Below are positions 46,848-57,324 of a stretch of DNA of 64,000 nt, piece after piece (within the stretch, counting starts at the first letter, position 1; each line of letters begins with the position of its first letter). The notes under the pieces were generated by a model. It had not been told where the DNA came from and ran no database searches. It saw only the letters and a program-made list of their open reading frames with translations. The position numbers were made by a program, and so were the translations under genes. Origin of the DNA: Bradyrhizobium sp. 141 (lineage in GTDB: Bacteria; Pseudomonadota; Alphaproteobacteria; Rhizobiales; Xanthobacteraceae); NCBI RefSeq assembly GCF_023074055.1, contig NZ_JADPKR010000003.1, positions 1-64,000 of the forward strand, written 5' to 3'.

Positions 46848-49800
46848 TTGCCCGCCCGGTCAATAAAGACTGAGCCAAACCTGACACATATGGGGCGAGC
46901 TTGTGAAGGGACTTCGCCAAAACGGCGCGAGTACCGATCAAGGCCGCCAAAGAGTGGACCAAGGCACGCCAAGATGCGACTTACACACCCAACACGTCAC
47001 AGCCCGATCGATCCAGCCGAATCCTGCGCGCCGGCCGAGCCTGCACAGCATCGGCGGCGGGCGCTCTCGCTGGCGCAGTGTGTGGGCGAAGGATTGTATT
47101 CGATAGAGCGGCTCGTGGCCCGTTACCCGATCACGGCCCAGGCCCGACGTGCAGCAGGGCCCAGATCGCTGCTACCGCTCAAGCAGACAATGACATGTGA
47201 AAGCTGATCGGTTTGCCCATGATCGGCACAACGCGAGGCCATTGGACGCCGGCTTCTGAGCGCTGCATCGGCCTGAGCGTCCGGGCCGCGATGCGCAACG
47301 CCATCCCATGAGCCAATTGCGAGATCTCCTGGCGCGGACTGAAGCCCCGAGCGCCACAACTTGCTTCGCACAACGTCGTCCGAGTATGTCTTTCGAGCAA
47401 GCGGCCATACCATTGACGCGCTCAGTCTTCAGCACCAAACTAACATGGCATTGGGCCGAGAAAAGTGTCTTCACAAGTTTCGAAGCCGTCCCGGTGCGCG
47501 CTGTCACGGCGTTAGCGTGCGCCCGGTCGTCCCGGTATTATCTGTGAAATGTTGATTATGCTGTCCCCGTGAAGCGAGCAGCGCGGCGACACTGAGATCG
47601 CCATACCGAGCTAAGGAAGCACAGAGTCTGTGTATCCGTGTATCCGACACGATATTGAAGGACCTCGCCGTACACAATTTTGCACTTGAGGAAGGCCGGC
47701 CCTTCGACAACGCCTCTCAGACGCTAGTCACGAGCCTGATTTATGATCGCAGCAGAGACTTAGCTCGAACGAGACGAATCCAATGATGCGGAGGCGCGTT
47801 TGGACATTGAATGATCAATAAACCACAACGCCTTATCGAGCGACTTGAGCCAAAGAGCTGAAGCAGCTTCTTGGTAAGCATGAGCCCCTCGAAATCGGAT
47901 GTACTAAGGCTCGGAGCGCTCGGTCCATTGCAGCAAATCGAACAGCTGGACCTTTCCGCCGCTTCGATGGCTACCCCCGCGGACATAAGCGCCGGCCGAT
48001 ATTGCTTTTTCGAGCTGAAACCGCACTGGCGCAGTATCAGCTCAGCCTGTGCCCCTCGAGACCTGCACCAAGCTGTCGATCTCCGGGCGGTCCCTAGATC
48101 TGAGGTCGATGCCGGCCGAGGAATACCGGACGGCAGGGCACGATGCCTCTTTGCGCTGACCGGCGGAAATGTCGCTTCCCTGGTTGACTATGGTGCGAAC
48201 TGCTCTGAATGCGATCAGACGATCAGTGAGCTCGGCGATCGCCTCGCTGATATCTGGCATGTCGAACGACCCTTTCTCACAGAAGCCGGTCCCGAGAATT
48301 CGCCCACGCTTAACAGCACGGCCGCCAAAGAAGTTTGCTCCACAATCGGCCCGGAAGGGTGCTTCTAAGACCCGAGGAGAAGCAAGATGCTCGCTCGAGT
48401 CGCTGAACATAAACGCCGCAAGGGCGCTCAGGCTAGAAATCCCGGCGACACGAGCGGTGCTGTTTTCGAAATCGACGTTCACTCCTGGCTCCATTGTTGG
48501 AAGGCGCCATGCAGTCATCGACTCTGAACCACAGCATCAAGGGCAGATCTGCAAGCCACTGTGAGCGAAACCGCGCCCATAACTATTCTCTTCATTCCTG
48601 CTCCCATTGATGGAGCAACTGACCCGCGGCAAAGGCACCCCTGATGCTCACCGAGCGCCCGTATAGGTCCTCGCTGATCGGAATGCCGTTCGCTGCGGTT
48701 CGCAGGAGGGCGATTGCCGGCCGTGCGAAGCCGATAGATCCGAGAGAGTTCTCGCTGCTTGAACCGCTGTTCAAGCAAGGCGTAGGCTACCCCAAAACCG
48801 GTGAAGAGAATTGCAATTAAAATGAAGTACAGCGGAACGCCTTCTTTGCCAATTCGATAGATCTACCCGGCATCGTACAACCTGACGCTACGAACGATTC
48901 AAGCCCTTCCTGGCCGGCACGAAGTAGCAGGGAGTCACGACCTACTCTGCCTTGCTGAGCGAGCCTCAGTTTTGCCACGCTGGTTGCTTCATTGGAGGCA
49001 GCATCACCCACGGATGTACTGGCGATGTGGGGCGAACCCGACGCACTTTCTTCTCGACGGAGTACGTCGGGTCGCCTGTAATGATCCTGCCTGGGCCGTA
49101 GGCCCCTAGCGGATCGATGAGCTACTGGCAGGTCTAACAGCAGCTTCAGGTTGACCGCTCGGGGCGCGTTTGTCGTTCCTATGTAGGTCAAAGAGCGAAC
49201 CTTCAAGGTGCCCGGCACGGACCTATGATGTCGGCCAATTCTGGTGGAAGAATGATTCTTTCGCTGGATCAGCGGTTGTTTGGCTGGTGCAGGAGAGCAA
49301 ATGCAACTGCCTTTTGGCGAACCGGTCCGCAGCTGGACACCGAATGGAGTGTGTCCCGCCTCTCCTTCAGATTACGCCGCCTCATGTTGGGATGCGAGCC
49401 TCGTGAAGGAAGCAACGACACGAACGCACGTGAGCGCCCCTGCAGCAGCTCGAATTCGAGCATCTTTCCTACAAACATGACGGAAAGGACTTGAATCGCA
49501 CCTTGCGTCAGGTTGTACGAAGTCGGTGCAAGGTGCTTTCCCCAACCTCGCAAAGAGCAACTCACAGGCGCTCTGACGACGCAAAAAGAAGAGTTCGTGG
49601 GCTGATGCCGCTGCTACTCGTTTTAATGTCTATTTTCCTTAGTACGGGTGCGATAGTCTACGCCGCTTGCCGATCTCAACGCCGGCGGGATCGGCGCATG
49701 CACAGGCACAATCGCGCCAATTCGCTCAGCTCGCGCCCCCGCATTCAACTACCAAAGCGACGGGCATTCTGATCCTTCAGCCGCATAATGAGCCGTCCGC

Positions 49801-50146
49801 TGCAGCCTCACTCGCGAAGGCCAGGCGACAAGCGCCGCCGCTAAAGCGAGCGCCTCAAGTTCTGGATTCGGTGCTTCTCGATCGGCTGCTGATCGATTTG
49901 ATCGATGCCGCGGGGCCGATCCAACGCGACGGCGGACAGACGCGAAAGGCAGTTCTCGACCAGTCGGGCGGTTTTTGCTAGACTTTCCTGTAATGCGTCA
50001 CGCTGGCGCGAATGGCTGACCAGTCACATACCTTGAAAATTTCAAAGATTTGCACTGCGCGAAAGTCCTCGAAAGCCTATGAGATCAATCAAAGGTCGTA
50101 GTGAGGCAACAAGTCTACTGTAAATCGTACAAGTGAGGCTCTTATC
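46848..50146. other. Long gene-poor stretch
   Basis: About 3.3 kb with no recognised gene. The longest frames are a plus-strand 165-codon frame (47871-48368) and a minus-strand 158-codon frame (48042-48518) that overlap each other. Neither has a family I know. A short hydrophobic segment (MPLLLVLMSIFLSTGAIVYA, about 49604-49663) could be the front of a small membrane protein. The rest appears decayed. Confidence 0.35.
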
Positions 50147-50830
50147 GTGACCAAGCGCTCTGAACCCCGGAAGGAAGCCCCAAATGTCGTCGGGCCTGAG
50201 GTGAGGCCGAGCGTCTTCGTCGTCGACGATGACCTCTCAATGCGCGAATCGCTGGTCAACCTATTTCGTTCGATCGGTCTAGATGTCGTTGCTTACGGAT
50301 CGGCCCGGGAAATGCTCCAGAGCGAGCTCCCTGATGTTCCTAGCTGCCTTGTGCTTGACATCAGGCTGCCGGGATTGAGCGGCCTTGAGCTCCAGAATGA
50401 GTTAGCCAAACTGAAGATTCACATTCCCATCATTTTCATCACCGCTCATGGCGATATTCCGATGACCGTCAAAGCTATGAAGAGTGGAGCAATCGATTTT
50501 CTCAGCAAGCCGTTTCGCGATCAGGAACTACTCGATGGCGTAGTCGCAGCTATCGAACAGGATCGGAAGAGACGAGGTGTAGACAAGGTGGTCAGCAGGC
50601 TGCAGTCCTTGTTTGAGGCCCTAAGTCCACGAGAGCAGGATGTGTTGAAACTGGTCGCCGCCGGCCTATTGAACAAACAGGTAGCCGCGGAACTCGGGCT
50701 CGCCGAGATTACAGTCAAAATCTATCGCGGCCACGTGATGAAGAAGATGGGAGCTCGATCGCTAGCCGATTTGATCAGGATGGCTGAGAGGCTGGGAATT
50801 GGGACCGACCGTTTCAAGGTACAAACCTAA
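50147..50830 (+). CDS. NodW/FixJ-type LuxR-family response regulator
   Basis: A 227-residue regulator with a receiver domain (VVDDDLSMR, phospho-acceptor Asp71 in LVLDIRLPGLSG, TAHGD, SKPFRD) and a C-terminal LuxR helix-turn-helix (LSPREQDVLKLVAAGLLNKQ, then VAAELGLAEITVKIYRGHVM). Length and sequence style are close to NodW/NwsB of Bradyrhizobium, which control nod genes in response to isoflavones with the NodV kinase. No NodV is present; the nearest kinase is the giant one at 41277-46847. Start is GTG with a GAGG upstream. Naming it NodW would need a phylogeny. Confidence 0.85.
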   Translation: MTKRSEPRKEAPNVVGPEVRPSVFVVDDDLSMRESLVNLFRSIGLDVVAYGSAREMLQSELPDVPSCLVLDIRLPGLSGLELQNELAKLKIHIPIIFITAHGDIPMTVKAMKSGAIDFLSKPFRDQELLDGVVAAIEQDRKRRGVDKVVSRLQSLFEALSPREQDVLKLVAAGLLNKQVAAELGLAEITVKIYRGHVMKKMGARSLADLIRMAERLGIGTDRFKVQT

Positions 50831-50921
50831 GTATGATTTTACAATTTCGTCGTACACGCGCACCCTTCTGCTGGCAGTCATGCTTCGGCCAGCGCCTTCG
50901 CCCAACTAAGAACAGGTCGTC

Positions 50922-51311
50922 TTGTCTAGGTATTCAACTGTTTCTGTTGTTGACGACGATCCTTCGATTCGTGCCGCACTGAACAACCTTTTGAAATCGC
51001 AGGGCCACATCGTTTATACGTTTGCATCGGCTGAGGAATTCTTGCGGTCGTCTCAATTGAACGACACGTCCTGTGTCATTGCAGACGTGCAGATGCCCAT
51101 GATGAGCGGCTTTGAACTTTTGGAACAGATGCGAGCCCAGGGCCACACTGCACCATTCATCTTGATGACTGCCTTCGCAGATGATCGCACGCGAGCCCGC
51201 GCGTTGAGCGCGGGCGTAACCGGTTTTTTTGCCAAACCCTTTGCCGACCTGGAGTTGAGCGCCTGCCTCGATGCGGCGCTTCGCGAGCATCGGGGTGGAA
51301 CGAACGCGTGA
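50922..51311 (+). CDS. Single-domain response regulator
   Basis: A 129-residue receiver domain with no output: VVDDDPSIRAALNNLLKSQG, phospho-acceptor in VIADVQMPMMSGFELL, Thr in LMTAFADD and Lys in FAKPFADLE. Start TTG at 50922. It follows the NodW-like regulator by about 90 bases on the same strand and probably belongs to the same phosphorelay, as a shuttle or competitor. Confidence 0.82.
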   Translation: MSRYSTVSVVDDDPSIRAALNNLLKSQGHIVYTFASAEEFLRSSQLNDTSCVIADVQMPMMSGFELLEQMRAQGHTAPFILMTAFADDRTRARALSAGVTGFFAKPFADLELSACLDAALREHRGGTNA

Positions 51312-52491
51312 AAGATGGGGAGGCAGTCTGGACCAAGCCGCACCCGCGCGGCGCTTACGATGTCGATCAATGCGCGATTGCCCGTGCTTACCGCGTGCCA
51401 GTGGCGACCATCGCCTTTCTTGCCGCATTCCTGTCGTTGTTGTTGCACTTTCGGAATCTGGTTGAAGCACTTGCAACGTCGGGCTCCTGACAAGGCGCCT
51501 TTGGTATGATCGCGCAATCAGACGAGGCGAGGCCCTCATCGCTTTAACGAAGGAGCGCCCTACCTTCACTGCTAAGATCCTTGCTGAGCTTAGCGCGAAA
51601 GTGCCACGGCAGCGGCTTGCCGGCAGGACCTCGTTAGAACAAAGAATTCACCTGAGACTTGTGCGACCGCTCCAGATAGGTCGGGCACCGGAGTTTGTGG
51701 GAGAAGGATCCGACGATCGCGGCCAAAATCCCGCAGTCTGTCGAGACGATCGCTTCGGAATTCACAGAAACCGCAAAGACCGCATTTTGGATGTTGGGCT
51801 TTCGAAGGATCGAGTGGTGTACGCCAGACTCGCCAACTTGCGTTCGCTCCCAGCAACCGTTCGGCGGGCCGAAGCACCCGAAACCTACGCATCCGTTGCA
51901 AGGGCAACACAAATGCCACTGGTCGAAGCGATCTCAAGCCACGCCTTTGCTGCCGAATGCATCCACGCCGACCACTTTCCGGCGCCGGTCCCGGCCAAAC
52001 GCAAGGCCAAAGCGGTGGCTCTGGACGCGCGATAAGCCCGCGCGCGGGGCCAGATCCGCGGCGGCCGTGTGCCTTCTACTCGCCATGAGCGTGAGCATCC
52101 AACACACGCTTCCGGCTGGCGGGCCCCGCCGTCGCCGGGAGCGCATCGGCCCCTCTGGCCGCGATGAACTTTTTCGGCCCACATACTTCCCCGTTTCCAA
52201 GCTAACCGCGCAGTATGCGCAAATTGTTCGATCGCGCGCGGCTAAGCAAACCTGCCCGCGAAAGACGACTTAGCCGGGGGGCCGTCGCTGGGGACGAAAC
52301 TACTAGACGTAGTAGCTTTGTTCCGCCTGGTTCTCAGGTAAGCCGTTGGAGCTGATTTTCAGACGCGCTACGCATAGCCCAAAGGACGCCGAGAGTGCGC
52401 CGGAACCGTGCGCTCATGGTCTGCCAATCCTGTACGATGTTGGCCGCGCGCTTGTTCGTCGGGCAGATTTTCTTGTCGAGGAGACCACCAC
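51312..52491. other. No recognisable gene
   Basis: About 1.2 kb. A plus-strand frame at about 51695-51860 (MWEKDPTIAAKIPQSVETIA, then SEFTETAKTAFWMLG) is helical and faintly phasin-like but runs into unrelated sequence. No RNA gene or IS end recognised. Confidence 0.35.
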
Positions 52492-53781
52492 ATGGTTGGA
52501 GCACACGGGGTGCGCAAAATGAAGACAGTCGAAATGCTAGAGTCCAACGTGCGCTCGTACTCACGTTCCTTTCCTGCTGTCTTCAGCAGGGCGCGCGGCT
52601 CGATTATGTTCGCAGAGGGTGGCCGAAAGGTCATTGACTTTCTGTCCGGCGCTGGAGCGCTAAACTATGGCCACAACAATCAGGAGATCAAAGCGGCAAT
52701 CAGCGAGTATCTGGAGTCGGACGGGGTCGTCCACGGCTTGGACATGGCCACTCCAGCAAAGGTCGAATTCATGGAGACCTTTAGCTCTGTCATCCTTCGT
52801 GAACGGAATCTTTCCTACCGCTTTCAATTTACGGGGCCTACGGGAGCTAACGCTGTTGAAGCAGCTCTAAAGCTCTCGCGTAAGATCACAGGACGTCACA
52901 ACGTCATTTCCTTCACGAATGGATATCACGGCCAAAGCTTGGGAGCCATAGCCGCGAGCGGTAACCGCTTTTACCGCAAAGCCAGCAGCATTCCCTTATC
53001 CGGCACAACGTTCATGCCCTATGATGGGTATCTTGGCTCCGCTCACAGTCCGGCGGATTACGTGCGAAAGGTATTAATAGACGAGAGCAGTGGCATTGAT
53101 CTTCCAGCCGCCATTCTCGTCGAAACCGTGCAAGGAGAGGGAGGCATTAACGTCGCCGGTAAGGAATGGTTGCAGTCAATTCAGGCTTTGGCAAAAGAGG
53201 TCGGAGCTATTTTCATAGTTGACGATATCCAAATGGGCTGTGGCCGTACAGGCGAGTTCTTCAGTTTCGAGTTCGCTGCGTTGTCGCCAGACATTGTTGT
53301 AATGTCAAAATCGCTGAGTGGGTACGGTTTGCCACTATCGATGCTCTTGATCAAAGAAGCGATTGACGCATGGGAACCAGGCGAGCACACGGGGACGTTT
53401 CGAGGGAACAACCTTGCACTCGTTTCTGGCAAAGCGGCTTTGAATCTGTATTGGCGCAACCAGACGTTCTCGCAACAGGTCCGACGCTTGGGCGCATTTA
53501 TGCGGCGCCGACTCGATGCCATCGCGCACCAGCACGGAAACAAGTTTGCTGTTCGTGGACGGGGCATGGTATGCGGATTCGATTGCAAAACGACCGAAAT
53601 TGCAGAGGCGACGTCACATAGAGCGTTTGAGAAGGGACTGATTATCGAGCGATGCGGACCGACCGATCAGGTTGTGAAGTTCTTGCCTGCACTTACGATC
53701 GACCAAGAAACGTTGGGACAAGGCCTAGACATATTTGAGGAGTCATTGACCGAAACGTTGAATTCAGCCCAAGCAAGCTAA
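52492..53781 (+). CDS. Class III aminotransferase, EctB-like
   Basis: A 429-residue pyridoxal-phosphate enzyme of the diaminobutyrate--2-oxoglutarate transaminase type (EctB). Motifs: FLSGAGALNYGHNN, FTGPTGANAVEAALKLSRK, FTNGYHGQSLGAIAASGN, VETVQGEGGINVA, IVDDIQMGCGRTGEFF, the PLP lysine in VMSKSLSGYGLPLSM, and HTGTFRGNNLAL. The ATG at 52492 has AGGAG 8 bases upstream; the ATG at 52519 matches the usual EctB N-terminus (MKTVEML). No ectA or ectC is nearby, so ectoine synthesis from this locus alone is unlikely. It may serve a siderophore, toxin or other amino-acid pathway. Complete. Confidence 0.85.
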   Translation: MVGAHGVRKMKTVEMLESNVRSYSRSFPAVFSRARGSIMFAEGGRKVIDFLSGAGALNYGHNNQEIKAAISEYLESDGVVHGLDMATPAKVEFMETFSSVILRERNLSYRFQFTGPTGANAVEAALKLSRKITGRHNVISFTNGYHGQSLGAIAASGNRFYRKASSIPLSGTTFMPYDGYLGSAHSPADYVRKVLIDESSGIDLPAAILVETVQGEGGINVAGKEWLQSIQALAKEVGAIFIVDDIQMGCGRTGEFFSFEFAALSPDIVVMSKSLSGYGLPLSMLLIKEAIDAWEPGEHTGTFRGNNLALVSGKAALNLYWRNQTFSQQVRRLGAFMRRRLDAIAHQHGNKFAVRGRGMVCGFDCKTTEIAEATSHRAFEKGLIIERCGPTDQVVKFLPALTIDQETLGQGLDIFEESLTETLNSAQAS

Positions 53782-54378
53782 ACTTGTAGGCACACGAGAG
53801 AAACTGTTGCTAGCGACAGCATCGCCGCACAAGTCACTGGCGTGAGTCCTTGCTTGCCGCCGAAATGGTCAGGAGTTTTGAAGCCATGATCATCAAGGTG
53901 ACGTCTGAAGGCCAACGCTATCTGAGATCCGCCGAGTCGGCTTATGCGCGGAGAACGCCTACTGCCCTCCTCGGTCCACAATACGTGAGTGCGAGCAGCA
54001 CTTTTACCATAGAACCTCGCACTCGCGAGCGCCTCTGGTCGAGCTGGCTTATCTAAGTTTCCAGTCTGAGGTCTGCCGAAGGTGAGCTCCTTGCCGCGGA
54101 ATGGAGTCGAATGGTGTAAGTATGGCTTCTTGTTCGCCGCGTGCCCAGCCGCACGGGTGCGGACTTTGTTAGGTCCGTAGATTGTGCAGCAGCGATCTAG
54201 CCTGAGCCGTTTACAGCATAGGTGCAGCAGCAATCACTCCGGCGGCCGGTTTTGCGACGAAAGCCGTCAAGGAACGCGCGGTGGGGATGTCCCGGGTTCT
54301 GTTGAATTTCTGAAGAGGTCGGCGTTGCCCTCGAGCCGGTAGGCTCGGCGTGCTGATTCCACAAAGGAGAGCAACGCC
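53782..54378. other. No recognisable gene
   Basis: About 600 bases after the EctB-like gene with short frames only. No terminator hairpin was confidently seen. Confidence 0.35.
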
Positions 54379-54690
54379 ATGACGAGAGATATCACACCGG
54401 CTGGTTGGCCGGCTACCGGGCTGTGGACGAAGCGTTTGCGAAAGTGCGGGCGAGCTTCGATCGGTTCTGCCTTGCGGCAGGGATCGAGGCGCTCGGCACC
54501 ACGCGCAACGTCAAACGCTGGCGGGATGCCGGAATGGCCTTGCGATGGGTCACGGCTGGCGATCGAGGTCAACAAGGGCGTCCGACGATTGAAGAAGCAT
54601 AAGCAATTATCGGTTCTGCGTGCGGCCCTTCAAGCTCACCACGATCGCAGGACGATCAAGCCCGTTGCCCACGTCACGAGGGCCGCGTAG
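54379..54690 (+). mobile_element. IS256-family (mutator) transposase remnant with internal deletion
   Basis: The 5' part encodes VDEAFAKVRASFDRFCLAAG IEALG, typical of the N-terminal region of a rhizobial IS256-type transposase. It is joined directly to the C-terminal part (NVKRWRDAGMALRWVTAG, then after a frame change GVRRLKKHKQLSVLRAALQA and a stop at 54688-54690). The central DDE catalytic domain, normally about 250 residues, is missing. The element cannot transpose by itself. Terminal inverted repeats were not located. Confidence 0.7.
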
Positions 54691-55299
54691 CATTCATTCC
54701 GGCAGCGTCGACCCGGTTCAATGCCGATCGGGACATCCCCGGCGCGGTTCACGGCGTCAGTTACACCAAACCGAGCGAGCATCTCAATCAGAAAGGGTCG
54801 GTCCTCGGCTTTTGCCCCAGAACTGCAGAGCACCGCTATCCGTGTGCGCGCGTAGCACACTGCCGCAACCCCAATGTTGGCGTGCCCGAGTTCAGCTATC
54901 AGAAGCCCCTATTGGCGTGAGCGCCTCGGCGGCAAGCGAAGGTGACGGACCAGATGTCAACTATGCTGGGCCAACGGAAGAAGCCCGACGCATCTGCCGG
55001 GTCTGAGATGCGTCGGGCTGAGTGGGAGACTGAGCGCGACAGTCTTCCTCCCAGAACCGCGTCTGCAAATAGTATGCCGCGCCCGTACTGCTACACCAAT
55101 ACCTCAAATTAGATATCTGCTCTGCCGCGAAGTTCCGCGAGGCATTCAGAGACGCTCGGCCCACAGCTCGTTCTTCAAGGCCTAACAAGCTGAGCTTATT
55201 CCCCTTCCAAAAAGTCCCGCCATCACCTTTTGTTTGGATCAAAAATGAGGCAGAAGAAGCCGACAATGGGCCGCCGGCTCATCAACAACAGATATCTAG
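54691..55299. other. Intergenic stretch with unidentified frame
   Basis: Mostly unidentified. A plus-strand frame without a start codon at about 54716-54921 (FNADRDIPGAVHGVSYTKPS, then EHLNQKGSVLGFCP) looks protein-like but is not recognised. A strong inverted repeat (54982-55019) follows. No convincing nod box was found before the acyltransferase. Confidence 0.35.
54982..55019. terminator. Perfect 14-bp inverted repeat (hairpin)
   Basis: AGCCCGACGCATCT / AGATGCGTCGGGCT, 14 perfectly paired bases with a 10-base loop (54996-55005). It is not followed by a T-run on either strand, so a classical rho-independent terminator is uncertain. It could be an attenuator, a small-RNA end or a mobile-element end. 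It lies 280 bases before the acyltransferase gene. Confidence 0.5.
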
Positions 55300-56421
55300 A
55301 TGTTTGATACATTGCTACGCGTGACTGGAACGATCGCCCCGAGTTCGCGCACGACAGAGGCAAACGATCGAGATCTAAGCTTAGACTTCGCGAAAGGTGC
55401 GCTCATTGTTTTGGTGATCGTTGGGCACCTGATCCAGTATGTCATCTACCGAGACGACGGGTTTTGGTATTCGCCGTACTACAAATCGATCTATATGTTT
55501 CACATGCCACTCTTTATGGCGATAAGCGGATATCTTTCTTCTCGATCGCTGCTGCAAAAGTCGTTCACTCGAGCCGCCAGCGACCGTGCGAAGCAGCTCT
55601 TGCTGCCGATGCTGTTTTGGTGGACGTTCATGGAGACAGTTAAGCTGGCGGCATTGTGGCGCGCGACCAGCCTAACGAGCGGACTTTTGGAATTTGTAGA
55701 CGATTTCGCTGGCACATACTGGTTCATCTGGGCCACGTTTGTTTCCTACCTTCTCATCAAGGTTTCTACCAGGCTCAACCAGCGATCGTGGGTCATATCT
55801 GGCTTAGCGATACTGGTCGCACTCGCGCCTCTGACATTCTCCATATCACCCCTGATCAGATTCACTTACCCATTCTTCTGCTTCGGCTTCTTGCTTGCTC
55901 AATCGAGAGAACGATGGACGAGTACATCGCGACATCACAAGCCGCTCCTGATTTTATTTCTCTCGATAGTGACTTGCGTATGCTTTCTAGCTTGGGGCAA
56001 GGACACCTATGTCTACAATAATCTTGGGGTAATTCACGATTTTCGGTCGGCTAAAGACGTGCTTCTGATGTTTGTTGGCTCTGCAGCTGCCTCAGCAATC
56101 GCTATCGAACTCCTGCTGCAATGCTGGAGCGTTAGCCATTCAAATCGGATGGCCCGCTTTATCGCTGTGGAGTTGGGCCAGACCACGCTGCTGCTCTACC
56201 TGGTCCAGGGTACCGTGTTCCGTCTCATGGATTTCGTACAGTTCGGAGAACTTTGGGATCTCACGACCCGGTTGATCATCGCGGGTATGCTCGGTGCCTC
56301 GATTATTGCGATCGCGCTAACGGTGCGCTCGATTCTTCGCGGCGTTCCATATCTGTCTCAGCTCGTCCTTGGAATGCCGCCACGCTCAGGTCTCCCGCAA
56401 GCCAAACCTGCAATGAACTAG
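55300..56421 (+). CDS. Acyltransferase-3 family membrane protein, NodX/NolL-like
   Basis: A 373-residue integral inner-membrane O-acetyltransferase. The family start is RDLSLDFAKGALIVLVIVGH, with the conserved His in GHLIQY, then IYMFHMPLFMAISGYLSSRS, PMLFWWTFMET and about ten hydrophobic helices (for example YWFIWATFVSYLLIKVST, LLLYLVQGTVFRLM). The family includes NodX and NolL, which O-acetylate Nod factors, and enzymes modifying exopolysaccharides. The position in a symbiosis-like region makes a Nod-factor or surface-sugar role plausible but not shown. ATG start at 55300; no clear nod box upstream. Confidence 0.8.
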   Translation: MFDTLLRVTGTIAPSSRTTEANDRDLSLDFAKGALIVLVIVGHLIQYVIYRDDGFWYSPYYKSIYMFHMPLFMAISGYLSSRSLLQKSFTRAASDRAKQLLLPMLFWWTFMETVKLAALWRATSLTSGLLEFVDDFAGTYWFIWATFVSYLLIKVSTRLNQRSWVISGLAILVALAPLTFSISPLIRFTYPFFCFGFLLAQSRERWTSTSRHHKPLLILFLSIVTCVCFLAWGKDTYVYNNLGVIHDFRSAKDVLLMFVGSAAASAIAIELLLQCWSVSHSNRMARFIAVELGQTTLLLYLVQGTVFRLMDFVQFGELWDLTTRLIIAGMLGASIIAIALTVRSILRGVPYLSQLVLGMPPRSGLPQAKPAMN

Positions 56422-56805
56422 CTGTATGCATTTGATTGTTTGAGTACGGCAGGGTATTGCGATAGCATCGACTTGTGACGCGGCCGGAATAGCGTTCGAA
56501 CCCAGATCCGGCGGCGACGGCGTGCCGCCGGTCGAGCCGGTGATCGGCATAAGAGCAACCCCATCGAAGCGTGTATTGCTCAGGGTTTGTATGGCACCGG
56601 CGAACTCAGCCCATTGCGTCCATCCAATCGACTGTCGTGAGATGAGCTTCGCTGTACCAGTCGTCTAGCCGCCGGGTTTCGACCCAGATCTCGGCGATCG
56701 AACGTAATCCAATCACACTCGGCGAAATGTTTCTTCGAGTGCCGTACTGAATCCGAGACGTCCCAGTCGTTCGAATCTCCGTCTCGGCCCGCAGTTGCCC
56801 ATGCA
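56422..56805. other. No recognisable gene
   Basis: About 380 bases after the acyltransferase with short frames only. A GTTCGAACCC stretch at about 56493 was considered as a tRNA T-arm but has no matching acceptor or D-arm. Confidence 0.35.
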
Positions 56806-57324
56806 CTACCTTGACTTGGAAGGCGTCCAGTTTACGATCGAGTCGCGCAAGCCGTCCGGAAGGCGATATGACTCCTGCGGCGCAGGGAATGCTGCGCTAC
56901 GGACATCAGCTGCTCAGCGCAAGAGGCCCTCCTGCAGCAGCTGACGGCCCTCAACATAGACACGCACGAATTTGGGATGATGACTTCCTGCGAGCCCCAA
57001 CACGTCGTGGAACACTAGAACTTGACCTGAGCAACTTGGACCCGCTCCGATGCCAATCGTTGGTATGCTCAGAGATTCAGTCGCCCGCGCAGCGAGCTCG
57101 GTCGGGATGCCTTCGAGGACAAGAGCAAAGCATCCGGCCTGCTGTAGCTGGTGCGCATCGTCAAGCAGACGTAGGGCATCGTCCGCGGTTCGACCTTGTA
57201 CCTTGAAGCCACCCATCGCGTTGACGCTTTGTGGCGTGAGACCAAGATGACCCATAACCGGAATTTCGCAATTCACCAAGGCTCGGATCATCACGTTCAA
57301 CTGACAGCTGCGAATGTGGCTCAT
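56806..57324 (-). pseudogene. Second panB copy, internally deleted and with nonsense codon
   Basis: Starts MSHIRS like the intact panB (MSHAS) and retains similar upstream sequence. It then jumps directly to the middle of the enzyme ([20 protein letters not shown]) and continues in panB order to [11 protein letters not shown]. There a TGA replaces the Trp codon of the intact gene, and the original C-terminus (DVRSAAFPAPQESYRLPDGL) still follows in frame to a TAG at 56806. About 95 codons of the catalytic N-terminal half are gone. Not functional. Confidence 0.9.

Noticed and set aside
51695..51860. Phasin-like helical frame
   Set aside because: Similarity is limited to a short amphipathic stretch and the frame then runs into arginine/proline-rich shadow sequence.
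56485..56510. GTTCGAACCC tRNA T-arm-like sequence
   Set aside because: No matching acceptor, D-arm or anticodon arm could be built around it.
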